From NCBI GenBank assembly GCA_017959965.1, contig JAGCZO010000161.1, positions 1-32,923 on the forward strand: a DNA stretch of 32,923 nt, given 5' to 3'. Made by a program: the position numbers and the translations under genes. The notes under the pieces were generated by a model. The model worked only from the letters and a program-made list of their open reading frames with translations. It did no database searches and was not told where the DNA came from. Source of the DNA: Clostridia bacterium. Its GTDB lineage: Bacteria > Bacillota > Clostridia > UBA1212. Shown in pieces: positions 16,447 through 25,674 of the stretch; the first letter of the stretch is position 1; each line of letters starts with the position of its first letter.

Positions 16447-18249
16447 CTATTTTTTAGCTTTCAGGGACTGGAATTCCATAATATATTTTATCTTTTCGTC
16501 TCTCGGGACAGTCGGATCGTCAATAATCCTCTGAAGCTCTTTGAGCCTGGACTGCTTCTTATTGTCCTCCATACGTTTAAGAAGCTCGGAAAAGGCTTTT
16601 CCGGCATTGTCCTTCAGAATATCGTAATTCATATAGGCGCCTGCAAGAGCGTTGTCGGCGGAGGGACTGATGGGAGGAATATCCCTGTAGCTTTTTACCG
16701 TACCCTTTTCGCAGCACTCGGATACTGTATCAAATATCTGTCTGTTGATCTCGGAAGTAAAGAGCGGTCTGATGTTCAGATTTTTGATCTTTCTGTAGAA
16801 CTCCGGATTTTCCGCAAGGCATATGAGAAGAGTCTTTTCATCGGCATATGGTTTCTTATCTTCTTCGGATAGCTCGTATTCGCTTTCCCTTGAGCCGAAT
16901 TCGCTTTCGGGAATGAATATTCTGTTGGCTTTGGAGGCGTCTGGTTTTGAGGAGAATCTGTCGGGTTCTCGGGTGCTCAGCATTTCCTTTACGAACCCGT
17001 ATTTTTCTCCGAACTTTTCGTAGACCCAGACGGTGTAAACGTCACGGTCGGTCTCAGGAAGCCTTGACAGAAGTTTCTTTACGGAATTCAAAAAGCCGAT
17101 CGTATCCTCGTTAGTGCCTGCCGGAAACTTTTCGGAAATGATGAGGCACTTGTATTCAAAGAGGCTGCTTGAATGGGAAAGCTGATTTTCAAACTCCTCC
17201 GCTGTATGTGTCCTCAGAAATTCATCTGCGTCTTTGGCACCGCTGAGCCTGAACACCTTTACGGTCAGGCCGGCCTCCTTGAGGATGTCAAGGCTTCGCA
17301 GAGTAGCTTCCTTTCCCGCGGAATCGTTGTCGAAGGCCACGATGACCTCGGAAAAATATCTTTTCAGAAGCTTGGCCTGCTTGGGGGTAAGAGCGGTACC
17401 AAGGGAGGCCACGGCGTAATCGATCCCCTTCTGGTGGATAGCGATGCAGTCCATATAACCCTCAACGATAATGGCTCTCGGAGAGGAGGACTTTTTGGCG
17501 ATATTCAGTCCGTAAAGATGGTCGCCCTTGACGTAGACGGGGGTCTCCTGGGAATTGATATATTTTGCGGATTTTTCATCCTTGTCAATGATCCTGCCGC
17601 CAAAGGCGATAACGTTGCCGGCGTCGTCAAAGATCGGGAACATGACACGGTCCCGGAACCTGTCAATAAAACCGTTTCCTTCGTTCTTTTTGCTTGCAAG
17701 GCCGGACCTTAAAATGAGCTCATCCGTGATGCCCTGACTCTTGAAATGCCTGTAAAGAGCGTCCCAGGAATCGGGAGCATAACCAATGCCGAACTTTGTG
17801 ACCGTTTCGGGAGATATTTTACGCTGTTCAAGATATTTCTGAGGTTTTAAATTAGTCTTAAGACTGCTGAAGAAAAACCTGGCGGCTTCCGCATTGAGGG
17901 ATCGGATATCGTTTCTCAGTTTAAGGACCTTATCGTCTGTCTCCTTATATTTTGCGTACTTGATGCCGCAGAAATCCGCAACTTTCATTATGGCTTCAGG
18001 ATACGAAAGCTTGTCTGCCAATGAAACAAAACGGATTGCATTTCCGCCGACGCCGCATGCAAAACATTTAAAGATCTGCTTCTGCTCGCTGACAAACAGA
18101 GAAGGACGCCTGTCGCCGTGAAATGGACAAAGGCCGACATAGTTTGCGCCCTGCTTTTTGAGCGGGACATACTGGCCCACAAGAGAGACTATATTGACTG
18201 AAGACAATACTTCATCGGCAGTCAGATAATGATTTCCGTTGTTCTGCAT
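16447..18249 (-). CDS. dnaG: DNA primase DnaG
   Basis: Makes RNA primers at the replication fork. The N-terminal CHC2 zinc domain has Cys41, His44, Cys62 and Cys65 (LCPFHGDRR and FKCFACG). The TOPRIM catalytic core has the Glu in IIVEGYMDCIAIHQKG (around residue 263) and the Asp pair in VIVAFDNDSAGKEA. The C-terminal helicase-binding part is more divergent. Length (600 aa) is usual. AGGAGG five nt before the ATG fixes the start. No rpsU precedes it in this window; the neighbour upstream is the DNA glycosylase, 135 bp away. Confidence 0.96.
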   Translation of the reverse strand: MQNNGNHYLTADEVLSSVNIVSLVGQYVPLKKQGANYVGLCPFHGDRRPSLFVSEQKQIFKCFACGVGGNAIRFVSLADKLSYPEAIMKVADFCGIKYAKYKETDDKVLKLRNDIRSLNAEAARFFFSSLKTNLKPQKYLEQRKISPETVTKFGIGYAPDSWDALYRHFKSQGITDELILRSGLASKKNEGNGFIDRFRDRVMFPIFDDAGNVIAFGGRIIDKDEKSAKYINSQETPVYVKGDHLYGLNIAKKSSSPRAIIVEGYMDCIAIHQKGIDYAVASLGTALTPKQAKLLKRYFSEVIVAFDNDSAGKEATLRSLDILKEAGLTVKVFRLSGAKDADEFLRTHTAEEFENQLSHSSSLFEYKCLIISEKFPAGTNEDTIGFLNSVKKLLSRLPETDRDVYTVWVYEKFGEKYGFVKEMLSTREPDRFSSKPDASKANRIFIPESEFGSRESEYELSEEDKKPYADEKTLLICLAENPEFYRKIKNLNIRPLFTSEINRQIFDTVSECCEKGTVKSYRDIPPISPSADNALAGAYMNYDILKDNAGKAFSELLKRMEDNKKQSRLKELQRIIDDPTVPRDEKIKYIMEFQSLKAKK

Positions 18250-18373
18250 GGCATCCTCCTATTTAAAATAACCTTCAGGTCCGTATACAATATACCCTTG
18301 AAAAAGAAAATCATAAATAGTCAAAAACGTGAGAATACTGATCGAATATAGATTTTTGTTATGACAAATATCG

Positions 18374-18396
18374 CACTGCAGGTATTATTTGCAGTG
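18374..18396 (-). other. Stem-loop at the 3' end of the glycosylase gene
   Basis: CACTGC and GCAGTG form a 6-bp stem with an 11-nt loop across the ogg stop codon. There is no run of U after it, so it is at best a weak terminator or an mRNA end stabiliser. The rest of the ogg-dnaG gap is AT-rich, with TTGACT and TATATT boxes too far apart (24 bp) to call a promoter. Confidence 0.35.
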
Positions 18397-19272
18397 GATC
18401 TGCCTTATGTAGTAAAACAGATACTGCTGGGCAAGTCCCGCATATTCACCGAAGTAGCTTTTACCGTATTTTTCAAGATAAGTTCTGTCGCAGTTCTCAA
18501 ATCCGTAGAGCTCGCCCATCATTCTTTCCACCCATACGTCCACGGGGAAAGAGCTTCTGTCGAGGCCCGTGAAAAGCATAATGCAATTTAGTACTTTGGG
18601 ACCGACACCCTGAAGGCCCAGAATATACTTAGCGGCATCGCAAGGAGCTTTTTGCATAAGGCTGTCTTCCGAAACGGCTCCGGAAGCGAATCTTTCAGCA
18701 GTATTGACTATATAGGGTCCACGGTAGCCCACCTTGCAAATTTCCGTAAGCTGCTTTGGATCTGCAGACGCCAAAGCCTCCGGAGCCGGAAAGGCGTAAA
18801 GACCGTCGCCAATACGGTTCCCGTAATTAAAACAGACGTTTTCGATGCATTTCTTTATCCTGGGGATATTGTTATTTGCGGAAATGATAAAAGAAATAAC
18901 GGTCTCGAATATATCCTGACGAAGAAGCCTGATGCCCGAAGAACATTTCACCGCTTCCTTCATGACCCGGTCTTTTTCTGCAAGGAGAGTCTCTAAAAAG
19001 GAATAATCGGTACCGACGTCAAAATATCTGTCAAGAAAAACGCAGAAATGAGCGTCGGGAACGCCTGCGGTGCATTTTACAAAGACACTTGTTCCGGATC
19101 GGCGGAGCGTAAGAGCCCTGCCTCCGGCGATACCCCGGAAGGAGCCGTCAGAGCATGAATTCCATCGGAAACACTGACCGCAGTCAAAGGTCTTCGCAGG
19201 GTCAAAAACAAAGGAAGGATCATCGAGAACATAAGTGTCGACACCGTTAAAAACAAATCTCTTAGCACTCAT
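18385..19272 (-). CDS. ogg: 8-oxoguanine DNA glycosylase/AP lyase, OGG1 type
   Basis: Removes oxidised guanine from DNA and nicks the abasic site. The N-terminal OGG domain (FDCGQCFRW) is followed by the HhH-GPD domain. In that domain LQGVGPKVLNC carries the catalytic Lys226 and FPVDVWVERMM carries Asp245. Their 19-residue spacing equals that of human OGG1 Lys249/Asp268. Length (295 aa) fits clostridial OGG enzymes. It lies 53 bp after tyrS, and its own ribosome site is weak. It is the last gene of the long trpS-led run. Confidence 0.9.
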   Translation of the reverse strand: MSAKRFVFNGVDTYVLDDPSFVFDPAKTFDCGQCFRWNSCSDGSFRGIAGGRALTLRRSGTSVFVKCTAGVPDAHFCVFLDRYFDVGTDYSFLETLLAEKDRVMKEAVKCSSGIRLLRQDIFETVISFIISANNNIPRIKKCIENVCFNYGNRIGDGLYAFPAPEALASADPKQLTEICKVGYRGPYIVNTAERFASGAVSEDSLMQKAPCDAAKYILGLQGVGPKVLNCIMLFTGLDRSSFPVDVWVERMMGELYGFENCDRTYLEKYGKSYFGEYAGLAQQYLFYYIRQIHCK

Positions 19273-19325
19273 TTCTACGCAAGATCCTTCCGATAATTCA
19301 ATAAGATCACTCAGGCTTCAGGAGG

Positions 19326-20543
19326 TTAAGCCGTAAGCTTGTGAAAAGTCTTTTTGCCTTTTCTGATGATAACGCCTGAAGAAACGGCATCTTTTGTTAT
19401 AACCGCATTTCTGTCGGTGATCTTTGTCTCGCCGACTGTGACAGAACCGGAATCGATAAGGCGCCTTGCCTCGGATTTTGACGGAGCAAGGTTTGTTATA
19501 ACAAGAGCGTCCACAACGGAGATCCCATCGTCGGAGATATCGTCAAGCTTCGTTGTGGGAATGTCGTCATTGTCCTTGGAGCCGCCGAAGAAGGATTTGG
19601 CTGCCGCTCTTGCCTTCTCAGCCTCTTCCTCGCCGTGAACTATCTTGGTGATCTCATAGGCGAGAGTTTCTTTGGCGATATTGATATCGGAGCCCTCCAG
19701 CTTTCCGAGTCTTCTTACCTCCTCCATGGGAAGGAAGGTGAGGAGACCGAGGCACTCTTCGACTTTGACGTCCTCGATATTTCTCCAGTACTGGTAGAAC
19801 TCGTAAGGAGAGGTCTTCTCGGGGTCGAGCCAGACGGCGCCCTTCATGGTCTTGCCCATTTTGATGCCGTCGCTGGTGGTGAGAAGCTTGAACGTGAGAC
19901 CGTAAGCGGGTTTTCCCAGCTTTCTTCTTACCAGTTCAACGCCGCCGATGATATTGGACCACTGGTCGTTTCCGCCCATTTCAAGCTCGCAGTCATACAT
20001 TTCGTGAAGCTTCAGGAAATCGTAGGACTGCATGATCATGTAGTTGAACTCAAAGAAGGTAAGGCCTCTCTCCATTCTCTGCTTGTAGCACTCCGCGGCC
20101 AGCATTCTGTTGACGGAGAAATGAGCTCCCACTTCTCTTAAAAACTCAACGTAATTGAGGTTGAGAAGCCAGTCCGCGTTATTTGCGACGATGGCTTTTC
20201 CGCCGTCGAAATCGATAAACCTGGAAAGCTGCTTAAGGAAGCACTCAGCGTTGTGGTCAATGGTCTCCTTGGTCATGATCTTTCTCATGTCGGACTTGCC
20301 GCTGGGGTCGCCCACCATGGTTGTACCGCCTCCAAGGAGAGCTATCGGTCTGTGCCCTGCCTTCTGCATGTGCATCATAGCCATTATGGTAAGAAAGTGG
20401 CCGGCGGTAAGGGAGTCTGCCGTCGCGTCAAAGCCGATATAAAAAGTAACTCTTTTTGAATCAAGAAGCTTTCTGATCTCTTCCTCGTCAGTAGCCTGTT
20501 CTATAAAGCCTCTTTCGACAAGTATGTCATATACGTTTTTCAT
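19326..20543 (-). CDS. tyrS: Tyrosyl-tRNA synthetase
   Basis: Class I synthetase charging tRNA-Tyr. The ATP-site signatures are TAGHFLT (the HIGH-type motif) and [12 protein letters not shown] (the KMSKS loop, here KMGKT), with [12 protein letters not shown] and [10 protein letters not shown] also typical. The C terminus has the S4 RNA-binding domain ([19 protein letters not shown]). Length (405 aa) is normal. AAAGGTGG lies 11 nt before the ATG. The gap to rarA is only 17 bp, so there is no room for a T-box leader. Confidence 0.96.
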   Translation of the reverse strand: MKNVYDILVERGFIEQATDEEEIRKLLDSKRVTFYIGFDATADSLTAGHFLTIMAMMHMQKAGHRPIALLGGGTTMVGDPSGKSDMRKIMTKETIDHNAECFLKQLSRFIDFDGGKAIVANNADWLLNLNYVEFLREVGAHFSVNRMLAAECYKQRMERGLTFFEFNYMIMQSYDFLKLHEMYDCELEMGGNDQWSNIIGGVELVRRKLGKPAYGLTFKLLTTSDGIKMGKTMKGAVWLDPEKTSPYEFYQYWRNIEDVKVEECLGLLTFLPMEEVRRLGKLEGSDINIAKETLAYEITKIVHGEEEAEKARAAAKSFFGGSKDNDDIPTTKLDDISDDGISVVDALVITNLAPSKSEARRLIDSGSVTVGETKITDRNAVITKDAVSSGVIIRKGKKTFHKLTA

Positions 20544-20560
20544 TGATCAAAATTCCACCT

Positions 20561-21871
20561 TTATGTTTTATTTTTGTTCTTTTCCTTCATCGTATCAACG
20601 AATTTCAGATATTCGACGATGTTTTTTTCATAGCCGTTGCCGTCCGGGAAATAATATTTTGTCCCACGTAGCTGTTCGGGAAGATACTCAAGATCCGCAA
20701 CGTGACCTTCAAAATCGTGAGCGTATTTATATCCGACGTGGTATCCAAGGTCCTTCATACCCTCCGTTGCGGCGTTTCTCAGATAGAAGGGAACCTCACC
20801 GGTGTCTTTCGTTCTGACGTCGTTAAGAGCTGCTTCAACCGCCAGGTAAGAGGAATTGGATTTGGGACTGGTTGCGACTGTGACAGCGGCCTGGGAAAGG
20901 AGGATCCTTGCCTCAGGCATTCCGATCATTCTCACCGCTTCCTGAACCGCAGCGCACACCAAGATCGCATTGGGGTTGGCCATGCCGACGTCCTCGCTGG
21001 CGCAGATAGTGATGCGTCTCGCAAGAAAATTGATATCCTCTCCGGCGTAGAGAGCTCTCGCCAGATAAAAAACCGCGGCGTCCGGATCCGATCCCCTCAT
21101 GGATTTGATCATTGCGCTTATATTGTCGTAATGACCTTCTCCGGATTTATCGTACTGAACGACCTTTCTCTGCAGACACTCGGCAATCTCGTCACGGGTG
21201 ACCGTAAAAGGCTTCAGAAGATCCCTGTCAGTGCCCATTACAGCCAGTTCCAAGGCGTTCAGGGCGATCCTGGCGTCGCCTGCGCTGGTGACGGCAAGAA
21301 AATCGAGAGCATCTTTTTCAAGCGTTATATCGATATTGCCGTAGCCACGTTCCTTATCATTAATGGCATTGGCAATGATCGATTTAATATTTTCCTCACT
21401 GAGAGGATAAAGCTGGAATACCGTCGATCTGGATATAATAGCTTTATTGACCTCAAAGAAAGGATTCTCGGTAGTGGCGCCAATGAGTATGATCGTTCCG
21501 TTCTCAACGGATGGCAGAAGCGCGTCCTGCTGGGCCTTGTTAAAACGGTGGATCTCGTCAATAAACAGGACGACTCTTCCGCCGGGGTAAAGCATTTTAT
21601 TCTCCGCATCACTGCAGATTTTTTTAATATCGGATACGCCGGAGCTTACCGCATTCAGCTTTTCAAATCCGCAGGAGGTGGTCTCCGCTATGATCCTGGC
21701 AAGAGAAGTCTTTCCGGTGCCGGGAGGTCCGAAAAAAATGACAGACGAAAGACGGTCGGCTTTTATCATACGGTATAAAAGCTTACCTTTTCCCAGAATA
21801 TGCTCCTGCCCGAAGAACTCTTCGATAGTTCTCGGACACATTCTGTAAGCAAGAGGCTCTTTCGAAGCCAT
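20561..21871 (-). CDS. rarA: Replication-associated recombination ATPase RarA/MgsA
   Basis: A clamp-loader-like AAA+ ATPase acting at stalled replication forks. It has Walker [16 protein letters not shown], Walker [21 protein letters not shown] and sensor 1 [15 protein letters not shown]. The C-terminal MgsA helical domain includes [24 protein letters not shown] and the conserved [10 protein letters not shown] near the end. Length (436 aa) is standard. GGAGG lies 8 nt before the ATG, and the gene is 51 bp after glyA. Confidence 0.94.
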   Translation of the reverse strand: MASKEPLAYRMCPRTIEEFFGQEHILGKGKLLYRMIKADRLSSVIFFGPPGTGKTSLARIIAETTSCGFEKLNAVSSGVSDIKKICSDAENKMLYPGGRVVLFIDEIHRFNKAQQDALLPSVENGTIILIGATTENPFFEVNKAIISRSTVFQLYPLSEENIKSIIANAINDKERGYGNIDITLEKDALDFLAVTSAGDARIALNALELAVMGTDRDLLKPFTVTRDEIAECLQRKVVQYDKSGEGHYDNISAMIKSMRGSDPDAAVFYLARALYAGEDINFLARRITICASEDVGMANPNAILVCAAVQEAVRMIGMPEARILLSQAAVTVATSPKSNSSYLAVEAALNDVRTKDTGEVPFYLRNAATEGMKDLGYHVGYKYAHDFEGHVADLEYLPEQLRGTKYYFPDGNGYEKNIVEYLKFVDTMKEKNKNKT

Positions 21872-21922
21872 TTGAAGGTCCTCCGTGGTAGTTAAATAAA
21901 AGAATCGGCGAAAAAATATCGA

Positions 21923-23182
21923 TCAGGGGATCAGGTCAGGGTAAAGAGGAAATCCGGAAAGGAATTCTTTAACCTCGGAGGCGACCGCTTCCTTTTCGCC
22001 CTCGTAATCTTTAAGGGTCCTGACGATAAGATCAGCGATAACCGACATATCCTTTTCCTTCATGCCCCTGGTGGTCACTGCCGGAGTGCCCAGCCTTATA
22101 CCGGAAGTAACTGTCGGCTTTTCGGGGTCAAAGGGTATGGTGTTTTTATTGCAGGTAATGAGTACCTCGTCAAGACGGTGCTGAGCGTCCTTGCCGGTGA
22201 CACCGAAGCTGCTCTTGACGTCAACAAGCATCATATGGTTGTCAGTGCCGCCGGAAACAAGCCTTGCGCCTTTGTCAAGAAGACTGTCGGCAAGAGCTTT
22301 GGCGTTTTTTACGATCTGAAGCTGGTATTCCTTGAATTTCGGCTTAAGAGCTTCCTTCAGAGCAACGGCTTTTGCCGCGACTATGTGGCAAAGCGGACCG
22401 CCCTGCACGCCTGGGAATATGGATTTGTCGATGGCTTTGGCAATAGCTTCGTCCGTAGTGAGGATCATTCCGCCTCGAGGGCCTCTCAGCGTTTTATGAG
22501 TAGTTGTGGTGACTACGTGAGCAATGCCGACAGGACTTGGATGAAGACCTGCCGCCACAAGACCTGCCACGTGGGCAATGTCAGCCATAAGATAAGCTCC
22601 GACTTCGTCAGCGATCTCCCTGAGCTTTTTGAAATCGATAATTCTGGGGTATGCGCTGGCGCCGGAAACGATGAGCTTAGGCTTCACCTTAAGAGCGGTC
22701 TCTCTCAGCGCGTCATAGTCGAGCCTCTCGGTCTCTTTGTTGTAGCCGTAATGGACCACGTTGAACCATTTTCCGGAAATGTTAACAGGGCTGCCGTGTG
22801 TAAGATGTCCGCCCTGGTTAAGATCCATTCCCATGATAGTGTCGCCGGGGTTCAGTAGAGCAAAATATACGCTGATATTCGCGGAGGATCCGGAATGGGG
22901 CTGGACGTTGGCATAATCAGCTCCGAAAAGCTGTTTCGCCCTTTCTATGGCCAGATTCTCGCAAATATCAACGACCTCGCAGCCGCCGTAATATCTTCTT
23001 CCGGGATAACCCTCGGCATATTTGTTGGTAAGTACGGAGCCTGCAGCCGCAAGTACTGCGGGCGATACGAAATTTTCGGATGCGATGAGTTCGATCTTGT
23101 CCTGCTGTCTTTCCTTTTCGGCACGGATCGCGTTGTAGATATCGGGATCCTCAATTCTCAATTGCTCAAATATGTCCATCAT
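21923..23182 (-). CDS. glyA: Serine hydroxymethyltransferase
   Basis: PLP enzyme that converts serine and tetrahydrofolate to glycine and 5,10-methylene-tetrahydrofolate, the main one-carbon source. Family motifs are [47 protein letters not shown] and [15 protein letters not shown] with the PLP-binding Lys. Length (419 aa) is usual. Two adjacent ATGs (23182 and 23179) follow a G-rich ribosome site, and either could be used. A small GC hairpin (23218-23231) in the 52-bp gap to the fusion gene has no U tail. Confidence 0.96.
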   Translation of the reverse strand: MMDIFEQLRIEDPDIYNAIRAEKERQQDKIELIASENFVSPAVLAAAGSVLTNKYAEGYPGRRYYGGCEVVDICENLAIERAKQLFGADYANVQPHSGSSANISVYFALLNPGDTIMGMDLNQGGHLTHGSPVNISGKWFNVVHYGYNKETERLDYDALRETALKVKPKLIVSGASAYPRIIDFKKLREIADEVGAYLMADIAHVAGLVAAGLHPSPVGIAHVVTTTTHKTLRGPRGGMILTTDEAIAKAIDKSIFPGVQGGPLCHIVAAKAVALKEALKPKFKEYQLQIVKNAKALADSLLDKGARLVSGGTDNHMMLVDVKSSFGVTGKDAQHRLDEVLITCNKNTIPFDPEKPTVTSGIRLGTPAVTTRGMKEKDMSVIADLIVRTLKDYEGEKEAVASEVKEFLSGFPLYPDLIP

Positions 23183-23234
23183 GTCCCCCCACTCAAATAA
23201 AATAAATGATCATCCGTCGGGTGATTACCCGAAT

Positions 23235-25667
23235 TTACTTATAAATATTCTCCGCCACCTCGGAAAGGAAGCCGTCAAGATCAAGCGTGACCTTATCCTC
23301 ACAAGAGGAAAGCTTCACAAGATCACCTGTCATTCTTCCGCTGCCTACAAGCTCTATAGTCGCTTTTTCGGTCCTGTCTGCAAAATCGATCAAAAAAACG
23401 TTGCCGTCAAGTTCGCCCCTCTTGCGGAGAGCTCCTGTCCAAGCGAACAGTGTCGCAATAGGATTGGTCGAGGTGGCTTCTCCGTTCAGATATCTCTTGT
23501 AGTGCCTTGGTATCGTTCCGTGGGCAGCTTCATACTCAAAGCAGCCGTCGGGAGAGACCAGAACAGAAGTCATCATGGAGAGGCTTCCGAAGCAGGCGGC
23601 CAGCATATCCGAGAATACGTCGCCGTCATAATTCTTGCAGGCCCATACAAAACCGCCTTCCGAGCGAACTACTCTCGCAACAGCGTCATCGATAAGAGTA
23701 TAGAAATAAGTTATGCCCGCCTCGTCAAATCTGTCTTTAAACTCATTATCGAATATCTCCTGAAAAATATCCTTAAAGCGGTGATCGTAGGTCTTTGAAA
23801 CGGTGTCCTTCGCCGAGAACCAGAGATCCTGCTTCACTGAAAGAGCGTAATTCATGCAGGACCTGGCAAAGGAGGCAATGGACTTGTCCGTGTTATGCAT
23901 GCCGAGAACGATACCGTCTGTATCCTTGAAATCATGCACCGGGATCTCCGTGGAAGTGCCGTCATCCTTTTTCAGGGTAATGAAGGCCTTTGAGCCCTTT
24001 TCAGCCTTAGTCTCAACAGCGGCGTAGATATCACCGTACGCGTGTCTGGCGATGACGATGGGCTTTTTCCAGCCCTTAACCATGGGATCGATGCCTTTAA
24101 CGATAACAGGTGATCTGAAAACGGTCCCGTCAAGTATCTCTCTTATGGTGGCGTTGGGGCTTCTCCAAAGCTTCTTGAGACCGTATTCGGTGACTCTCTG
24201 AGCGTTTGGCGTGATGGTGGCGCATTTCACACCCACCTTCAGTCTTTTTATCGCCAATGCGGCTTCCTTAGTCACGCTGTCGTCGCTGGAATCTCTGCTC
24301 ATGATGCCAAGGTCATAATACTCGGTGTTGAGATCGATATAAGAAGAAAGAACAATGTCCTTGATCTTCTGCCAGACCACTCTTGTCATCTCGTCACCGT
24401 CAAGCTCGGCGATCTTATTCATCTGAATTTTGTTTCTGCGGTAGTAAAGATCCCTGGCGGAAGCGGGGCTGTCAATGCCGGTTGCATTCTTTATCGGCGC
24501 GAATTCGTCCTCCCGTTTGATCCTGAAGGCGGTAACGTCGTCAATGTAATTGAAAATATCAAAAAGGAACATCTCCAGCTTAACGGAATCCGGCTTCTCA
24601 GGTTTGAAAAGTATGCCGTTTTCGTCAAGTCGCTCCACCTTCTTAATGTATCTGTGGTAGGGAAGACCGTTTCCTGCAACCTTCTCAAGGGCGGACTTTT
24701 TGAAGAGATAAATGCCTGCGTTGACGTCGCCGTAAACGAAGCTGCCGTCGGGATTAGACATATTGGCCATTTCGGGAGAGACTTCCGTATATTCTATAAC
24801 GCAAGGCTTTCCGTTTTTGACGCAGTAAACACCTGCCTTCTCGTCGGGGCCTGTCTTCATAAGAGTCTTCGTAAGGCAGGACTTTCCGCTGGCAAGAGCG
24901 CAGCCAATAAAAACAGGGTCGCAAAGCCGGGCAAGGCAGTTGTCGATCTGGGAAATGTATACGAATTCGGCTTTTTTTCCGTCCTCCGAGTCGAGAACTC
25001 CGCCGGAGATGAGCGCGCTGAAGATGCCGCCGTTTCCGTCAGCGGCGGTGACCACCTTGTCTTTTGCGGCAAGCATCATATTGCCGTTCAGATCAAAAAC
25101 AGGGATCATATTCTGGCAGAAGAAGCTGATCTTGTCCTTGGGATATCCGAAATAACCGTTCTCTTCAAAGAAGTCGCAGGTCCCCTTATGGTTGATTTCC
25201 GAGGTCATAATGAAGAGATGAACGTAAGCGCCGGTCTTCTTTGCCAGCTCTGACAGTTGATCCACCTGAAGTTCAAAAAGTGATTTGTGTGTGGGAAGCC
25301 CCATATCAAAAGTGCCCTTGGGTCCCTCGTGTCCGAGCCTTGAGCCCTGGCCCCCTGCCATGGTAACGGCTATAACGCCGCCGGCCTTTATGACTTCAAT
25401 TCCCTTGTCATGGTAAGCCTTGTATTCAGCAGTGTTTTCCGATGGCTTTTCGATGACACTGATGGGCCTTATGTCGTCCTCGGAAATATCTTCGCCTGCG
25501 CCGGAGCCGGTTTTTGACAAGGCATTAAAAGACTTCTCGAAGTCCACGCTTTTTATGCTTGCGTATAATTTATCTCTGCCTTCTCCGTCAAGAACGTCCC
25601 AGTATTTCAGGAGGTGCTCCTGACCGTATTTCTTGGTAATATCAAGTAATTCACTATATTTGTCCAT
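23235..25667 (-). CDS. Fusion: UDP-sugar pyrophosphorylase + NADP isocitrate dehydrogenase
   Basis: One 810-residue frame holds two complete enzymes. Residues 1-408 are a eukaryote-like UDPGP/UAP domain (uridylyltransferase on glucose-1-P or GlcNAc-1-P): MAGGQGSRLG at 103-112, PKGTFDMGLP, IDNCLARLCDPVFIG, VIEYTEV, and a C-terminal FAPIKNATGIDSPASAR. From about residue 413 an NADP-type isocitrate dehydrogenase follows (MNKIAELDGDEMTRVVW). Ser503, Asn505, Arg509, Arg518 and Arg541 match in spacing the human IDH1 substrate residues Ser94, Asn96, Arg100, Arg109 and Arg132. LIDDAVARVV (metal Asp) and YEAAHGTIPRHY (NADP) are also present. I start at MDKYSELL (25667), where AAGGAA sits 11 nt upstream; citrate synthase ends 7 bp before. 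No ribosome site precedes the IDH part. Confidence 0.93.
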   Translation of the reverse strand: MDKYSELLDITKKYGQEHLLKYWDVLDGEGRDKLYASIKSVDFEKSFNALSKTGSGAGEDISEDDIRPISVIEKPSENTAEYKAYHDKGIEVIKAGGVIAVTMAGGQGSRLGHEGPKGTFDMGLPTHKSLFELQVDQLSELAKKTGAYVHLFIMTSEINHKGTCDFFEENGYFGYPKDKISFFCQNMIPVFDLNGNMMLAAKDKVVTAADGNGGIFSALISGGVLDSEDGKKAEFVYISQIDNCLARLCDPVFIGCALASGKSCLTKTLMKTGPDEKAGVYCVKNGKPCVIEYTEVSPEMANMSNPDGSFVYGDVNAGIYLFKKSALEKVAGNGLPYHRYIKKVERLDENGILFKPEKPDSVKLEMFLFDIFNYIDDVTAFRIKREDEFAPIKNATGIDSPASARDLYYRRNKIQMNKIAELDGDEMTRVVWQKIKDIVLSSYIDLNTEYYDLGIMSRDSSDDSVTKEAALAIKRLKVGVKCATITPNAQRVTEYGLKKLWRSPNATIREILDGTVFRSPVIVKGIDPMVKGWKKPIVIARHAYGDIYAAVETKAEKGSKAFITLKKDDGTSTEIPVHDFKDTDGIVLGMHNTDKSIASFARSCMNYALSVKQDLWFSAKDTVSKTYDHRFKDIFQEIFDNEFKDRFDEAGITYFYTLIDDAVARVVRSEGGFVWACKNYDGDVFSDMLAACFGSLSMMTSVLVSPDGCFEYEAAHGTIPRHYKRYLNGEATSTNPIATLFAWTGALRKRGELDGNVFLIDFADRTEKATIELVGSGRMTGDLVKLSSCEDKVTLDLDGFLSEVAENIYK

Positions 25668-25674
25668 AACAGTA

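Noticed and set aside
20702-21778. A 358-codon frame antisense to rarA
   Set aside because: It lies wholly within a conserved ATPase gene and shows no domain or start signal.
23218-23231. CGGGT-GATT-ACCCG hairpin as a terminator between the fusion gene and glyA
   Set aside because: Five pairs only and no U tail in the leftward direction; it could at most slow the polymerase or the exonuclease.
24391-24450. A separate start for the isocitrate dehydrogenase at the ATG of KIQM-NKIAELDG
   Set aside because: The upstream 20 nt (CGCAGAAACAAAATTCAG) have no ribosome site, and the frame is open without interruption from the pyrophosphorylase.
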